Below are positions 1 through 8,874 of a stretch of 41,015 nucleotides of DNA, in pieces. The stretch covers positions 1 through 41,015 of the forward strand of contig UQLR01000018.1 of the NCBI GenBank assembly GCA_900541975.1. Direction: 5' to 3'. The notes under the pieces were generated by a model. That model searched no databases and had not been told where the DNA came from. It saw only the letters and a list, made by a program, of their open reading frames with translations. This DNA comes from an uncultured Oscillospiraceae bacterium. GTDB taxonomy: Bacteria; Bacillota; Clostridia; Oscillospirales; Acutalibacteraceae. Every line of letters begins with the position of its first letter. Position 1 is the first letter of the stretch. A program made the translations under genes and the position numbers.

Positions 1-1
1 T

Positions 2-559
2 GAGCAGGAAGAACTTGATACGGCAAACACAGATAGTGACTTAATGATTTCAATTATTGAGTCTTTTGCACAAGCAGAAAATGAGTCTCGTAGCGAAAAT
101 ATAAAATGGGGCATTAAGCAGGGAGCAGCTTCAGGAATCTCGAAATTATATGATAGAAAGTGTTATGGGTATAAACATAATGAAGATGGCAAATTGATTA
201 TTGATGAAGAAACAGCAGAAAATGTAAAAATCATATTTGACTTGTATTTGAGAGGACAAAATGTATTGGGGATTATCAAGGAACTTGAGAAGCGGAAAAT
301 CCCTTCTCCTACAGGAAAGGAGAAATGGTGTAAGAGAACAATAGATGTCATGCTGAGTAATGAGAAGTACACAGGGGATGTCCGGCTATTGAAAACTGGT
401 AAAAGCGAAGTACATTATTTGGCAACGGGTAATAATCCGGCGATGATATCGAAAGAAACTTTTGAAGCGGTGCAGATTGAGAAAAGGCGGAGAAGTAATG
501 TAATAAGAAATGATAATGATATACAGAGAAAAAGTAAGAAATATAGTTCGAAACTATAA
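2..559 (+). CDS. Large serine recombinase, C-terminal part (cut by window edge)
   Basis: The frame is open from the first bases of the window, so the 5' part, including the resolvase catalytic domain, lies outside. What is visible is the end of the catalytic domain (MISIIESFAQAENESRSENI) and then a Recombinase domain with the typical pattern GIKQG...YGYKHNEDGKLIIDEE...IIFDLYLRGQ...GIIKELEKRKIPSPTG...W...I..ML.NEKYTGD. Proteins of this family cut and rejoin DNA to move transposons and integrative elements. The protein ends soon after the Recombinase domain (KKYSSKL) without the Cys4 zinc ribbon and coiled coil of the longest members; shorter relatives ending this way are known to me, so this need not be a truncation. 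A strong RBS follows at once for the Mrr-like gene. Confidence 0.88.
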   Translation, partial: EQEELDTANTDSDLMISIIESFAQAENESRSENIKWGIKQGAASGISKLYDRKCYGYKHNEDGKLIIDEETAENVKIIFDLYLRGQNVLGIIKELEKRKIPSPTGKEKWCKRTIDVMLSNEKYTGDVRLLKTGKSEVHYLATGNNPAMISKETFEAVQIEKRRRSNVIRNDNDIQRKSKKYSSKL

Positions 560-580
560 ATCTTACAAAGGAGGATTAAT

Positions 581-1333
581 ATGAAAGCAGGAGCAAGCCT
601 AGAAAGCTACATTCAATATGTGTATTCAAGGTTATTAAATTTGAATGACTATGACGAGGTTATTGTGTCAAAAAATGTTACTATTCTAGGAAAAAGTGGC
701 GCTACAAATGAGTTCGATGTTTTTTATCAATTTACGCATTTGAATATAGAGTGTAAGGTGGCGATAGAATGCAAAGATTGGAAAAATCCAGTTCCAATCG
801 CGCAAGTTAGGGATTTTGCAAGTAAAATAGAGGATGTAGGAATGGGGCAATTTTTAGGAGTAATGGTTTCTAAAAATGGATATCAAGAAGGAGCTGAAAC
901 TTATGCAAAATCAAAAGGAATTACGCTGCTAACAGAAAAGCAACTTCCAAGCATACCACAGTTAGTAGCGGGAGTAATACAAAAAGCTTTTCTTCCAAAT
1001 AGAAATACAAAAGGACAACCGTTTTGGACATTAATGGAAGTGAATAATGGAGAAACAACAGGAACATATTATGCATATAAAACACCTGAATTAACGGTTC
1101 CGTTGTTTTATTCCAAAACAATAGCCAGTAAAATGCTCTGTAATCTACCAAATGCTGAACGATTTGAAGTAAGAGGGGTATCCCAATACCAATTAAAAGG
1201 ATTTATTGCTCAAATGAAGCAATTCGATGTTTCTGCAGCCATTTACTATTCGCCGTATTGGGTTAAAGACACCAGTGAAGTATCATTGATTTCAATTAGT
1301 GCAGAGCAATTGGAAAAAGAATATATTTATTAA
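581..1333 (+). CDS. Mrr-like restriction endonuclease family protein
   Basis: 250 residues, started by ATG after AAAGGAGGATTAAT. The N-terminal half carries a PD-(D/E)XK nuclease core of the Mrr_cat / restriction-endonuclease-like type: Asp46 in the NEFDVF strand and Glu63-Cys-Lys65 in AIECKDWKNP, followed by the helix VRDFASKIEDVG and the strand FLGVMVSKNGY with QEGAETYAKSKGITLLT, all in the expected order. Members cut DNA, often modified or foreign DNA. The C-terminal ~110 residues are not recognised. It begins 21 bases after the recombinase stop and probably travels with that element. Function as a defence nuclease is inferred from the fold and position; the substrate cannot be told. Confidence 0.75.
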   Translation: MKAGASLESYIQYVYSRLLNLNDYDEVIVSKNVTILGKSGATNEFDVFYQFTHLNIECKVAIECKDWKNPVPIAQVRDFASKIEDVGMGQFLGVMVSKNGYQEGAETYAKSKGITLLTEKQLPSIPQLVAGVIQKAFLPNRNTKGQPFWTLMEVNNGETTGTYYAYKTPELTVPLFYSKTIASKMLCNLPNAERFEVRGVSQYQLKGFIAQMKQFDVSAAIYYSPYWVKDTSEVSLISISAEQLEKEYIY

Positions 1334-1475
1334 GGTATTTATTCGATTTAGAAATTTCAGAAACCTTGATAAATAGCCTAATTAAAAAACGGCAGTTAAC
1401 AGGTTATAATTGATGAAAAAGTAGAAAAATCAATGAAATTTTAGAGTCGATAAATTGTGTGGAATAGCCTAACTA

Positions 1476-1829
1476 TCACATGTTGAGACGGTAGTACTGC
1501 TTTCCCACAAAAAACCAGACAGTCATATCAATGTAAAAGTCGAGTTTGGTGAGGGAGAGGGCAAAGTGCCGATAAAGGCTATTTCCGAAAGAGCAGAAAC
1601 CTACAAGCCGAAAGAGCGAGTGACCTATAAGATGATACAGGAGTACATAGAAGCAAAATACGGCTTCAAAGCACATACCGCATATATTGCAGAGGTGAAG
1701 AGGGGGCTGGGCTTGCCGATGTATGATGCTCCTAATGCGGTAGAGGAATTGAAACAGCCGAGGAAACACCCGACAGTGGAGAAAGTGGAAGCAATTAAAG
1801 ATGCGTTGAAGCATTTTGAGATTATCTGA
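1476..1829 (+). pseudogene. Fragment of RumA/RlmD-like 23S rRNA methyltransferase C-terminus
   Basis: An open frame begins just after a stop at 1470-1472 and reads L-SHVETVVLLSHKKP and then about 100 further residues ending KDALKHFEII. SHVETVVLLS is the conserved C-terminal motif of uracil-5 RNA methyltransferases (RumA/RlmD). The extension after it, with an EYIEAKYGFK...YIAEVKRGLGL pattern, resembles the tail seen in related proteins of clostridial conjugative elements. The catalytic part is missing and there is no good start or RBS; an internal ATG at 1717 would give only the tail. I read it as the 3' remnant left after insertion or deletion. A second remnant with the same motif lies at 13635-13745. 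Confidence 0.6.
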
Positions 1830-1890
1830 TATGTATTTGGGAGAATAGAAACATGAGTATAGATAAACCAATTCCCTCATAACGGCTCTT

Positions 1891-2481
1891 TTGGGTTCCG
1901 AACAGGAAAAAGAAGCTCCCTTTTCCCGGAATGCTCCAAAATGGCGGTTGTTCTTAAAAATCAGCGACAGTCTGTATGTGCTCAGCAAGCAAAAGAACGG
2001 ACGGACGATTTACAGTCCTCTTGCAATTCACAGCTTTCAGTTTTTACGTCCGAAGAAGCTCACCGACGCCGAAAAGTTCAATATCCAGTACCCAAATCCG
2101 GCAATGCTCACGACAACAGCGGACAAGCTGCGGTACTACCGATATAAAAAATCCCTGCTCCAGCGGGAAGTCGCTGAATATGCAGGGATTAACGAGAGCA
2201 CCTATATTCATTATGAGAATCCGGAACACGACTACTACCCGATAGACAAGCTCAGCCGGATTGCGGAACTGCTGGAAGTGAAAATCACTGACCTGCTGGA
2301 CGAGTACAACCGATTTCTCTATGATGGACAGGACTGGCAGATACGGAAGATTCGTAAGAGCATGGGTTTGACACAGTACTAATTTGGAAAAGTGTACGGC
2401 GTGAGTGCCGGAGCAGTGAAACGGTGGGAAAGCGGAAAAGTGAGGGTGACAAAGGGGACGTGGGAGAGATTGAAATATTAG
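1891..2481 (+). pseudogene. Double-HTH (XRE-type) regulator interrupted by a TAA codon
   Basis: The frame is open from about 1891 (TTG, weak start) to a TAA at 2380-2382, then stays open to TAG at 2479-2481. From ATG 2104 the protein reads as an XRE helix-turn-helix (DKLRYYRYKKSLLQREVAEYAGINESTYIHYE) with a LSRIAELLEVKITDLLDEYN tail. After a linker a second HTH begins, RKIRKSMGLTQ, which is cut by the TAA and continues in frame as FGKVYGVSAGAVKRWESGKV. The second HTH is split in mid-helix by one stop, so this is a recent nonsense mutation, probably from GAA or CAA. The end overlaps the tail of the convergent NACHT gene by a few bases. Residues before 2104 are unassigned. DNA-binding regulator of a mobile element is inferred. 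Confidence 0.7.
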
Positions 2482-5400
2482 CTGTTTTCAGAGAAAAACT
2501 CTTTAATTTCTTTTAATGACCATGGCTGATCTTGCTCGTTATAGTATTGACTTTCAATATCTTTTAAAAGAATACTGCAAAAACACCGTATCTCGGAATC
2601 TTGCAAACTTTGTTCAAACAAACATTGTAGGAGTTCTTTTACTTGAAAATAATCATTTGAAGCAATCCCTTTTAATGCGGTAGATAAGCTATGATAAAGT
2701 CCAAAATCCTTCTTATCTTTAAAACCAGACTTGAATTCCAATTCAACTAACTTTTTAATCTGTGGTAATAAAGACGGACTATCAATTTCACAAATGGCCT
2801 CTGTTATAGTACAAATATTATTGCCTTCACTATAATCTGGAATAGACTGTTGCTTAGAGGCCAATTCATAATAAGTTTGCAGTCCGAACTCACTATTCAT
2901 TTTTATTAAAGTTGTTAGATAATTCGTCCTATCTGCTGACGATTCATTTTCAGAAATCAATCTGTTTTCTAAAACGGCATTTCGACTCTTATATAATGAA
3001 TCTGCAATAATTTTTAGCAAAACATCATCTGCTTGAGAAAGTATATCCTGATAGATAAAATCCTCACCCTTTAATTCTAAAAGGTATTCAAAAGCAGTCC
3101 TTTTGTCCCATTCTTTGCCTGATTCATGACAGACTTTTTGAGCTAATTCTAGCGCACCAAAAAGCTTCTTGGTCTTGCAGTATTTAATATGGGTACATGC
3201 AATTTGACCAACCAAATTTAAGTTTGCAATATTATGTGCAACTCTATTATTGATTGATTTTTCCGAAAGTTTATCAAGTATATACTTGGGAAAATCATTT
3301 GAAATGATAGTTTCTTCTGTAAAAAATGATGCTGGAACCATAAGCATATCCAATAATATGGATTCATTATAATCAAAATTAAAATAGGCGGAGAAAAAAG
3401 TCACATAAATTATATTCCAAGAGCAAGACCATCCTCCGTCAACACTATATTGTACTGCTGTATTGAAGTCAATATTTTTAATGCTCGTTTGACAATATTG
3501 ATATATAAATTCTTTTTGTCCTTCACTTACAAAAATAGCTTTATCTTCTTTGGACTCGCTTAATATATGATAAATACCATTAATCGAATAAAATTCCCAG
3601 TTTACATAATTTAAAAAAATTCGAGCAGTCCTATCTTTCAATTTATTGTGAGTAATCCCCCAGGCAAGTTCTTGCAAATCATGTCGGTACTGTGTAATTT
3701 CAAACGACTTTTCTTGCAATTCATCATATGTGATTTTGTCATTGCCGGATAAATTTATTAACTCATAAAGCAAGTTTTCAAATTCTTTTTTGCTAAACAA
3801 AGAGTTGAAATATTTTTGACGTCCTTCTTGTTCTAATTTTTTATAGTCAACAATTTTATGTCCTTCAATTTGAATGTCCTCTTTTTCATAAATCAATTTC
3901 TGATAATTCTTAAATTCCGATGACTCCATATCCATTCCGGAAACAAGAAATGAAAAAATCTCTTTATTGTGCAAATTGTTTTCTTTATATCTTTCTGAAA
4001 CAATATCCATATAATCGTGCAAGTCAAATTGATTCAGTAAAAATATTTTTTTATGATTATCTATATCTAAATCAATAATACGCATAACAGCTTTCTTTAT
4101 TGTATTTGTATTTTTAAAAAATTGCTGTAACGATTTTACGCACTCCCAATTATAGTTCTGAGAAAGAGACAACATACTACCAAAGACTAAATCAAATATA
4201 TCTTCAGGATTTTGCAAATAAACTGCTTCCAGTTTTATGCAGGCATCTGCCAATATCTCTTTTGCATGATAAAAACGATTATATTTATTGCTGCTGTAAA
4301 ACACAAATAACAATTTTATTGCTCTTATAGTGTAAAAGGCCTTTATTCCTTTTTCTAAAATAAAAGAGCAACTGATATCATGGTTTTTAAACGTTAAGTC
4401 TAAGTTAATGCCCCTAATAAAGTATTCTGCAAATTCATCTTGCAAATTTGCTTCCAAAAAATAGGTATATAAACCATAGCGAATCACTGCTTCGTTCGAT
4501 TCGCCTAAGCATTCATATAATTCTTGAGTAACTTCATTAGAATTTAACTTTAATTGTACCAGTGCAATTATAGCATCTTTCTTTTCATAAAAGCGGGTAC
4601 TATCATTTTTACAGCATGACAACAAAATCTTTTTGACATTTTCTTCTTGTCCAAAAAGATTTGTAAAGTTTTGTAGTAATTGAATTGCATTAGCCTGTGA
4701 ACGGAAATGTGTGGGATTCCTAATTTCGCACAATAAAAACATTAGAGTATTTTGGGTTTGCCCAAATCGAGCGAGGTCATTTTGATTGTTTCGACCCCAA
4801 GATATCCAAATGTTCTTTTCTTTACATTCATCAAAAATATTGTAGAACAGTTTCTCTCTGGTTGCTTCGTCTATCCGTGAAATTTCAAACTTGACTACAG
4901 AAGAGGGATCTGTTCTCTGAAGCCAGTCTAATAATTCTTGACCACTATATAATAAAGCTAAAAAGGATAGAACATTTTGCCAAGACTCTTTTATACGGGT
5001 TTTATCATTAGAATAGGTGATTAAGTTTTCAATAGTTGCAACTGGCTTATCAGCAAGATATTTAGCTGTTAAATACTCTCTGAAATTATTGTGTTCAAAA
5101 GACCACTTGCCTAACTCATCCTTTAACCAAATCCCAGAATATTTTAATAATTCTCTCTCTTCTGGTGTAGTTAACTGCTGGTACTCTAAACCTGTAATAC
5201 TAATCTTCTGTAAACATTGGAGCGAAAAAGAAATCTTTTGAAGAAGATTTAATAATTCAAATTCCATATCTTCTATATCTTTGGTATTTACATATTTGCT
5301 TTTGTCCCACTGAAATTTACTTTTAATTAAAAAATCCATAAGCTCTAGTCTGTTGGGTAGCTCCAAATCATTTTTATATAGCTCTAAAGTTTCAACGAGA

Positions 5401-6851
5401 TAAAACGGATTATGTAATAGTTCATTTAGCTCTTTTCTATTAACTGCATTCCAAAAATCAGAAGGAGAAAGTTTCATTTTTACTATATAACTATTTATGT
5501 CATCTGAAGATAAAGGGCATACACCATACTCTTTAAACCCATAAAATGTTCCACCTTTATTTGTATCTTCAAATTTATAAAAATTATTGCGGCAAGAAAT
5601 TAGTATACGCGTATCAGGATATGATTTCACAAAGGCATTTAGTTTTCTTGAAAAGAGAACTAAACTATTTAACTCAATTTCATCATACCCATCAAAAATA
5701 AGAAACAGCTTTTGTATGTCTAAGTCAGAATATTGTTTGGGAATTAGCTGACAAATATCTTCGTTTGTATAAGTGTCTAGCCTAATATATACGGGATAGT
5801 ACAGATATTTAGATTGAGAAAGCTGAAATGCTACACGCTTTAATTCTATTGATTTTCCACATCCTGCTTCTCCAAGTAATACAACATGTTTTACTTCTGT
5901 GCAAAGTTCGAATAAATTTTTCTTTAAACTGTTATCAAAATAAAGTTGAATACTCCTTTCTTGTATTAATGAGAAAAGGGCAACCTTTCGAGGAATATAA
6001 TTGGTTACATCAGAATAGTTCATCTTTTTATAAGTTTCAGTAACTACAGCCTTAGAAAAAGGGTAAAGTGAAGTCTTACGAAAACTATCATGATTAGCTT
6101 CAAAAGTAAAACGTTGTACAGCTTCAATTTTTTCTTTATTCAAACAAATAAGGTTAAATTGGTTATTAACATTCTTCCTTGCATAAAATATCGAACCAGC
6201 TTCTATCACCAGTCCACCACCAGCAAGAGGAATAATCTGATCTCCATGATAATGACCATGTAATATATAATAAGGGGTAGGGCAAAAAGAAGGTTCCAAT
6301 AATTTGATAGATTCCCTTATTACTGCCTCATCATTTCCTTTATTATCTTCGCTAAAGAGACTGTGGTGAAATACGAAAACATTATAATGTGATTTGTCTA
6401 TACAAGTCTTAATCTCTTCGTAATTGAGCTGACCAAAACGAAAATTTCCATTTTGAACTGAACTTGCATAGATAAAATTAACATTTTCTATTTGCTCACT
6501 ATAAGCTGATACTGTAGAATAATTTGTATGAAAATCACTATATTTCTGCGTAAAATTATCAAAATCAGTAAGACTGCTATTGCAAATATCGTGATTTCCT
6601 GGAACAAATCTAAATATGACATTTAGATCCGCAAATTTGTTTCTAATATGGTCAAATATTTGTTCTGCTTCATCAAATGATTCCGCACTTCCCATGTTAA
6701 TGATATCACCGCAAATGAGGATAATAATAATTTCCTTAATATCTAATTCAACACAAACAGCCTCATATGCTTTGTCGATAATATGGATTGCTTCATCTAT
6801 ATTAAAATCAATATTGTTAATATGAAAATCAGAAAACATTAAAATTTTCAT
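2478..6851 (-). CDS. Metallophosphoesterase-NACHT (STAND) NTPase, candidate anti-phage protein
   Basis: 1457 residues. The ATG at 6851 is chosen over the longer frame (to 6944) because GGAGG sits 5-6 bases before it and the protein then begins with the phosphoesterase strand MKILMFSDFH. Residues 1-~250: calcineurin-like metallophosphoesterase with D8-x-H10, G48-D49, GNHD (85-88), H162-H163 and HGHYH (198-202), a full metal-ligand set. Residues ~318-600: NACHT-type STAND NTPase with Walker A GEAGCGKS (327-334), Walker B LFLIFDGYDE (382-391), ILISCRN sensor (416-422), NPFYLVETL (481) and FEHNNFREYLTAKYLAD (585-601). Residues ~600-1457: long helical, repeat-like part with no recognised family, the expected sensor position. 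STAND proteins with N-terminal effectors commonly sense phage proteins and then fire the effector. Here the effector would be a phosphoesterase acting on nucleic acid or a nucleotide; that is inference. The gene is A+T-rich, monocistronic and intact inside a decayed mobile region. Confidence 0.9.
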   Translation of the reverse strand: MKILMFSDFHINNIDFNIDEAIHIIDKAYEAVCVELDIKEIIIILICGDIINMGSAESFDEAEQIFDHIRNKFADLNVIFRFVPGNHDICNSSLTDFDNFTQKYSDFHTNYSTVSAYSEQIENVNFIYASSVQNGNFRFGQLNYEEIKTCIDKSHYNVFVFHHSLFSEDNKGNDEAVIRESIKLLEPSFCPTPYYILHGHYHGDQIIPLAGGGLVIEAGSIFYARKNVNNQFNLICLNKEKIEAVQRFTFEANHDSFRKTSLYPFSKAVVTETYKKMNYSDVTNYIPRKVALFSLIQERSIQLYFDNSLKKNLFELCTEVKHVVLLGEAGCGKSIELKRVAFQLSQSKYLYYPVYIRLDTYTNEDICQLIPKQYSDLDIQKLFLIFDGYDEIELNSLVLFSRKLNAFVKSYPDTRILISCRNNFYKFEDTNKGGTFYGFKEYGVCPLSSDDINSYIVKMKLSPSDFWNAVNRKELNELLHNPFYLVETLELYKNDLELPNRLELMDFLIKSKFQWDKSKYVNTKDIEDMEFELLNLLQKISFSLQCLQKISITGLEYQQLTTPEERELLKYSGIWLKDELGKWSFEHNNFREYLTAKYLADKPVATIENLITYSNDKTRIKESWQNVLSFLALLYSGQELLDWLQRTDPSSVVKFEISRIDEATREKLFYNIFDECKEKNIWISWGRNNQNDLARFGQTQNTLMFLLCEIRNPTHFRSQANAIQLLQNFTNLFGQEENVKKILLSCCKNDSTRFYEKKDAIIALVQLKLNSNEVTQELYECLGESNEAVIRYGLYTYFLEANLQDEFAEYFIRGINLDLTFKNHDISCSFILEKGIKAFYTIRAIKLLFVFYSSNKYNRFYHAKEILADACIKLEAVYLQNPEDIFDLVFGSMLSLSQNYNWECVKSLQQFFKNTNTIKKAVMRIIDLDIDNHKKIFLLNQFDLHDYMDIVSERYKENNLHNKEIFSFLVSGMDMESSEFKNYQKLIYEKEDIQIEGHKIVDYKKLEQEGRQKYFNSLFSKKEFENLLYELINLSGNDKITYDELQEKSFEITQYRHDLQELAWGITHNKLKDRTARIFLNYVNWEFYSINGIYHILSESKEDKAIFVSEGQKEFIYQYCQTSIKNIDFNTAVQYSVDGGWSCSWNIIYVTFFSAYFNFDYNESILLDMLMVPASFFTEETIISNDFPKYILDKLSEKSINNRVAHNIANLNLVGQIACTHIKYCKTKKLFGALELAQKVCHESGKEWDKRTAFEYLLELKGEDFIYQDILSQADDVLLKIIADSLYKSRNAVLENRLISENESSADRTNYLTTLIKMNSEFGLQTYYELASKQQSIPDYSEGNNICTITEAICEIDSPSLLPQIKKLVELEFKSGFKDKKDFGLYHSLSTALKGIASNDYFQVKELLQCLFEQSLQDSEIRCFCSILLKDIESQYYNEQDQPWSLKEIKEFFSENS

Positions 6852-6902
6852 GGCAACCTCCGGATACAATTTGTTAATTTTGATTATACCATGGAGGTGA
6901 AC

Positions 6903-6941
6903 GAAAGAAAAGACGGTCAAGCCTAACCAGCCTGACCGTCT
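6903..6941 (-). terminator. Intrinsic terminator
   Basis: Arms AGACGGTCAAGC (6911-6922) and GCCTGACCGTCT (6930-6941) pair with one mismatch. Read on the minus strand the hairpin is followed by TTTTCTTTC. It lies just after the stop of the 54-residue gene and before the NACHT gene, so it separates the two minus-strand transcription units. Confidence 0.7.
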
Positions 6942-6953
6942 CATTTTATGTAC

Positions 6954-7118
6954 CTACTTGCCGTTCTTCAAATCTTCCTGAACGGCTTTCAGTAGCGCCA
7001 GCTTCTGCTCCTTGGGGCATGGCAGTTTATTGAGATACTGCTCTACCGCCTCAGCATGAACAGAAGCTATTCTTTTTTGCAGTTCGCGCCAGCCCTGTTC
7101 CGTCTTAGGGTAGTGCAT
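6954..7118 (-). CDS. Small hypothetical protein (54 aa)
   Basis: ATG at 7118 preceded by GGAGGTAATC, a strong RBS at good spacing. The protein starts MHYPKTEQGWRELQKRI and ends AVQEDLKNGK; it is soluble, helical and charged, with a single Cys-Pro. No family recognised. It sits downstream of the rep genes on the same strand and is closed by the hairpin at 6911-6941, which supports a real short gene. Probably a plasmid/IME accessory gene. Confidence 0.55.
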   Translation of the reverse strand: MHYPKTEQGWRELQKRIASVHAEAVEQYLNKLPCPKEQKLALLKAVQEDLKNGK

Positions 7119-7189
7119 GATTACCTCCACGCTTTACCAGGCCCCCTCCCTTCTAATAGGATATGCGTGAAGCATTGTCCAACATGATT

Positions 7190-7396
7190 TTACTTTTTGG
7201 CAGTACGCTTGTAACGTTCAAAATCCTCTAGAACCTCGTTTTGAATTTCGGAAAGCTTGGAGATATATTTTAACATAAAGTTCCAACGTTCCATTGACAT
7301 GAATCCTGTGCATTCAAGAGTGTCGATCAAATTGTTTGCCGACTGCATTTCTCGAAACAGCATATCTACTAAATCTTCATGTGTTACATTATTCAT
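7190..7396 (-). CDS. Small hypothetical protein (68 aa) coupled to rep
   Basis: The ATG at 7396 overlaps the last codons of the rep frame (…ATGAATAATG), with AAAGGAGAG upstream, so translation is probably coupled. The product begins MNNVTHEDLVDMLFREMQ and is predicted to be all helical (RWNFMLKYISKLSEIQNEVLEDFERYK). No family recognised. Position directly after a rolling-circle rep gene suggests a role in element maintenance or copy control, but nothing in the protein proves it. Confidence 0.6.
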   Translation of the reverse strand: MNNVTHEDLVDMLFREMQSANNLIDTLECTGFMSMERWNFMLKYISKLSEIQNEVLEDFERYKRTAKK

Positions 7397-8237
7397 GGCG
7401 CTTCTCTCCTTTTAAAATGTATTGTTCGTAAGTGATGGAGTTCAAAATTTTCCCGCTACCCTGTTCATCTCGAATGGTTGTCGTATGGGAATAGCAAGGT
7501 GGTGTTTCGCCAACGATTGCCTTTAACTTCTCGTATGTCATCGTGACAGGAACAGGTTTCTGAATCCCTCTGGAACAGCTATACAATCTGAAATGTTCTG
7601 GATAAAAAGCAACGCGAGTTCCTTTTTCATATGCTTTTGAAACAGTATCAGCAGGAGTGGTACTCTCTTTCAAAAACTTCGGACAAAAGTACGCTCCAAA
7701 ATTTTCGACAAAGGGTAACTTTTCAATCTATGCACCACCGTGTTCCCACATTTGTTTGAGTTTCTCGATTGGAACAAATAAACCTTGTTTGTCCATACGT
7801 TTCATCAGTACATGAAGATGGTAGCTGCCGTTACCCTGCGGTTCTATGATACGGATATACTCGCAAGATGGATAGGAGTACCGAAACCTGCTCCAAAATC
7901 TTTTAAAGTCCAGATTGACCTGCTTATAGTCCCTCATGACATTGAAATAGGTTAGTGTCAAGAACTTCTCAGAACAATGCCCTGTAAAGTTTAGATTGAT
8001 AATTCTTCTCAGCTCATGACAGGACTTTTTAAATCTCTTTTCTGTATCAATCGGACTTGCACGAGCTTTGCTCTCGATGTACTCTCCGGTTTCTAAATTG
8101 ACATAACCCTGCCTGCTCACCTTGCGATAACGTGCAATACCAGTACAACGTTTTTCAACCGTAATGGCTTCTACAATGTGATTGGTATGGGACACTTTTG
8201 TTAAATGCTCATTTTCAATTTGTTTCTTCTCTTCCAT
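7389..8237 (-). pseudogene. Rolling-circle (HUH-type) replication initiator with internal TAG
   Basis: The gene starts at ATG 8237 behind ATAGGAGGTAATCTG. Residues 1-169 contain the HUH endonuclease motifs FLTLTYF and YHLHVLMKR, typical of Rep proteins of small rolling-circle plasmids and mobilisable elements. At 7728-7730 the frame hits TAG in EHGGA-*-IEKLPFVENFGAYF; the frame then stays open for 112 more codons to 7389. In relatives I know, the position after GGA is usually tryptophan, so TGG to TAG is the simplest explanation. The lost part includes the GAYF segment where the catalytic Tyr region would be expected, so the short product should not nick DNA. The 276-base gap upstream to 8513 is A+T-rich and is the natural place for promoters or an origin, but I cannot identify a nick site. 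Confidence 0.8.
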
Positions 8238-8513
8238 CAGATTACCTCCTATATGTTCTAGTATTTAATAACGTTTTGGAAGAGAGAAAACATCAGGATT
8301 TTTTGAGTGTTAATAAAAAATTCATAAATGTACTTCTTTAATAAACTTGTTTTTCTTATCAGTAATAACGCAAAAAGTGTGTATATCACAGTGAAAAATT
8401 TATAGTTTTAGAAATTAGAACGGCAAAGATAAAATAAAGGGAACACAGGGACGTAATACATCTGGGTGGAATCTGCCTGAATTTCTGTGACAAAGCAGAG
8501 AGGAGGGGAAAAG

Positions 8514-8696
8514 ATGATACGCATTGTTAAAGAAAGTATTGATGTAACAAGCGGTTTGGAAAAGGCAAAACGTGAGATTCTTGCAATTCGTCGTCAACTG
8601 GTACAGGACGGAAAAGTAAGCAATCATCTCGGTATCAGCTTTACAGCGGTAGACGATACATTGGTAGCCATGATCGAAGAGCTTAGAAACCTTTAA
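8514..8696 (+). CDS. Small hypothetical protein (60 aa)
   Basis: The ATG at 8514 is chosen because GAGGAGGGGAAAAG lies directly upstream; a longer frame from 8487 has no RBS. The product begins MIRIVKESIDVTSGLEKAKR and ends VAMIEELRNL, a short helical soluble protein. It is divergent from rep, and a terminator hairpin for this strand lies at 8835-8868. Family not recognised; similar small genes next to rep genes are common on clostridial elements. Confidence 0.6.
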   Translation: MIRIVKESIDVTSGLEKAKREILAIRRQLVQDGKVSNHLGISFTAVDDTLVAMIEELRNL

Positions 8697-8780
8697 GCTT
8701 TAAGAACCTTTCTTTTTGTCTCAGAAGCGGCTAAGAAGTGTATAGAACAAAAAGAGATATGTTTTGCGGAAAGCTTGCCC

Positions 8781-8824
8781 GGAAAAAGAAAAAGCCCTCT
8801 ATGAGCCTTATAGGTTGCATAGAG
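8781..8824 (-). terminator. Terminator of the minus-strand gene pair 8875-10001
   Basis: Arms CTCTATG (8797-8803) and CATAGAG (8818-8824); on the minus strand the hairpin is followed by GGGCTTTTTCTTTTTCC. It lies just downstream of the stop at 8875. Confidence 0.55.
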
Positions 8825-8834
8825 AGCAAACAGA

Positions 8835-8868
8835 AAGACGCCCTGATTTTGTTTCAGAGCGTCTTTTT
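8835..8868 (+). terminator. Terminator for the 60-aa gene
   Basis: AGACGCCCTGA pairs with TCAGAGCGTCT with one mismatch and is followed by TTTTT on the plus strand. It is placed back to back with the minus-strand hairpin at 8797-8824, as expected between convergent genes. Confidence 0.65.
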
Positions 8869-8874
8869 CAATAA

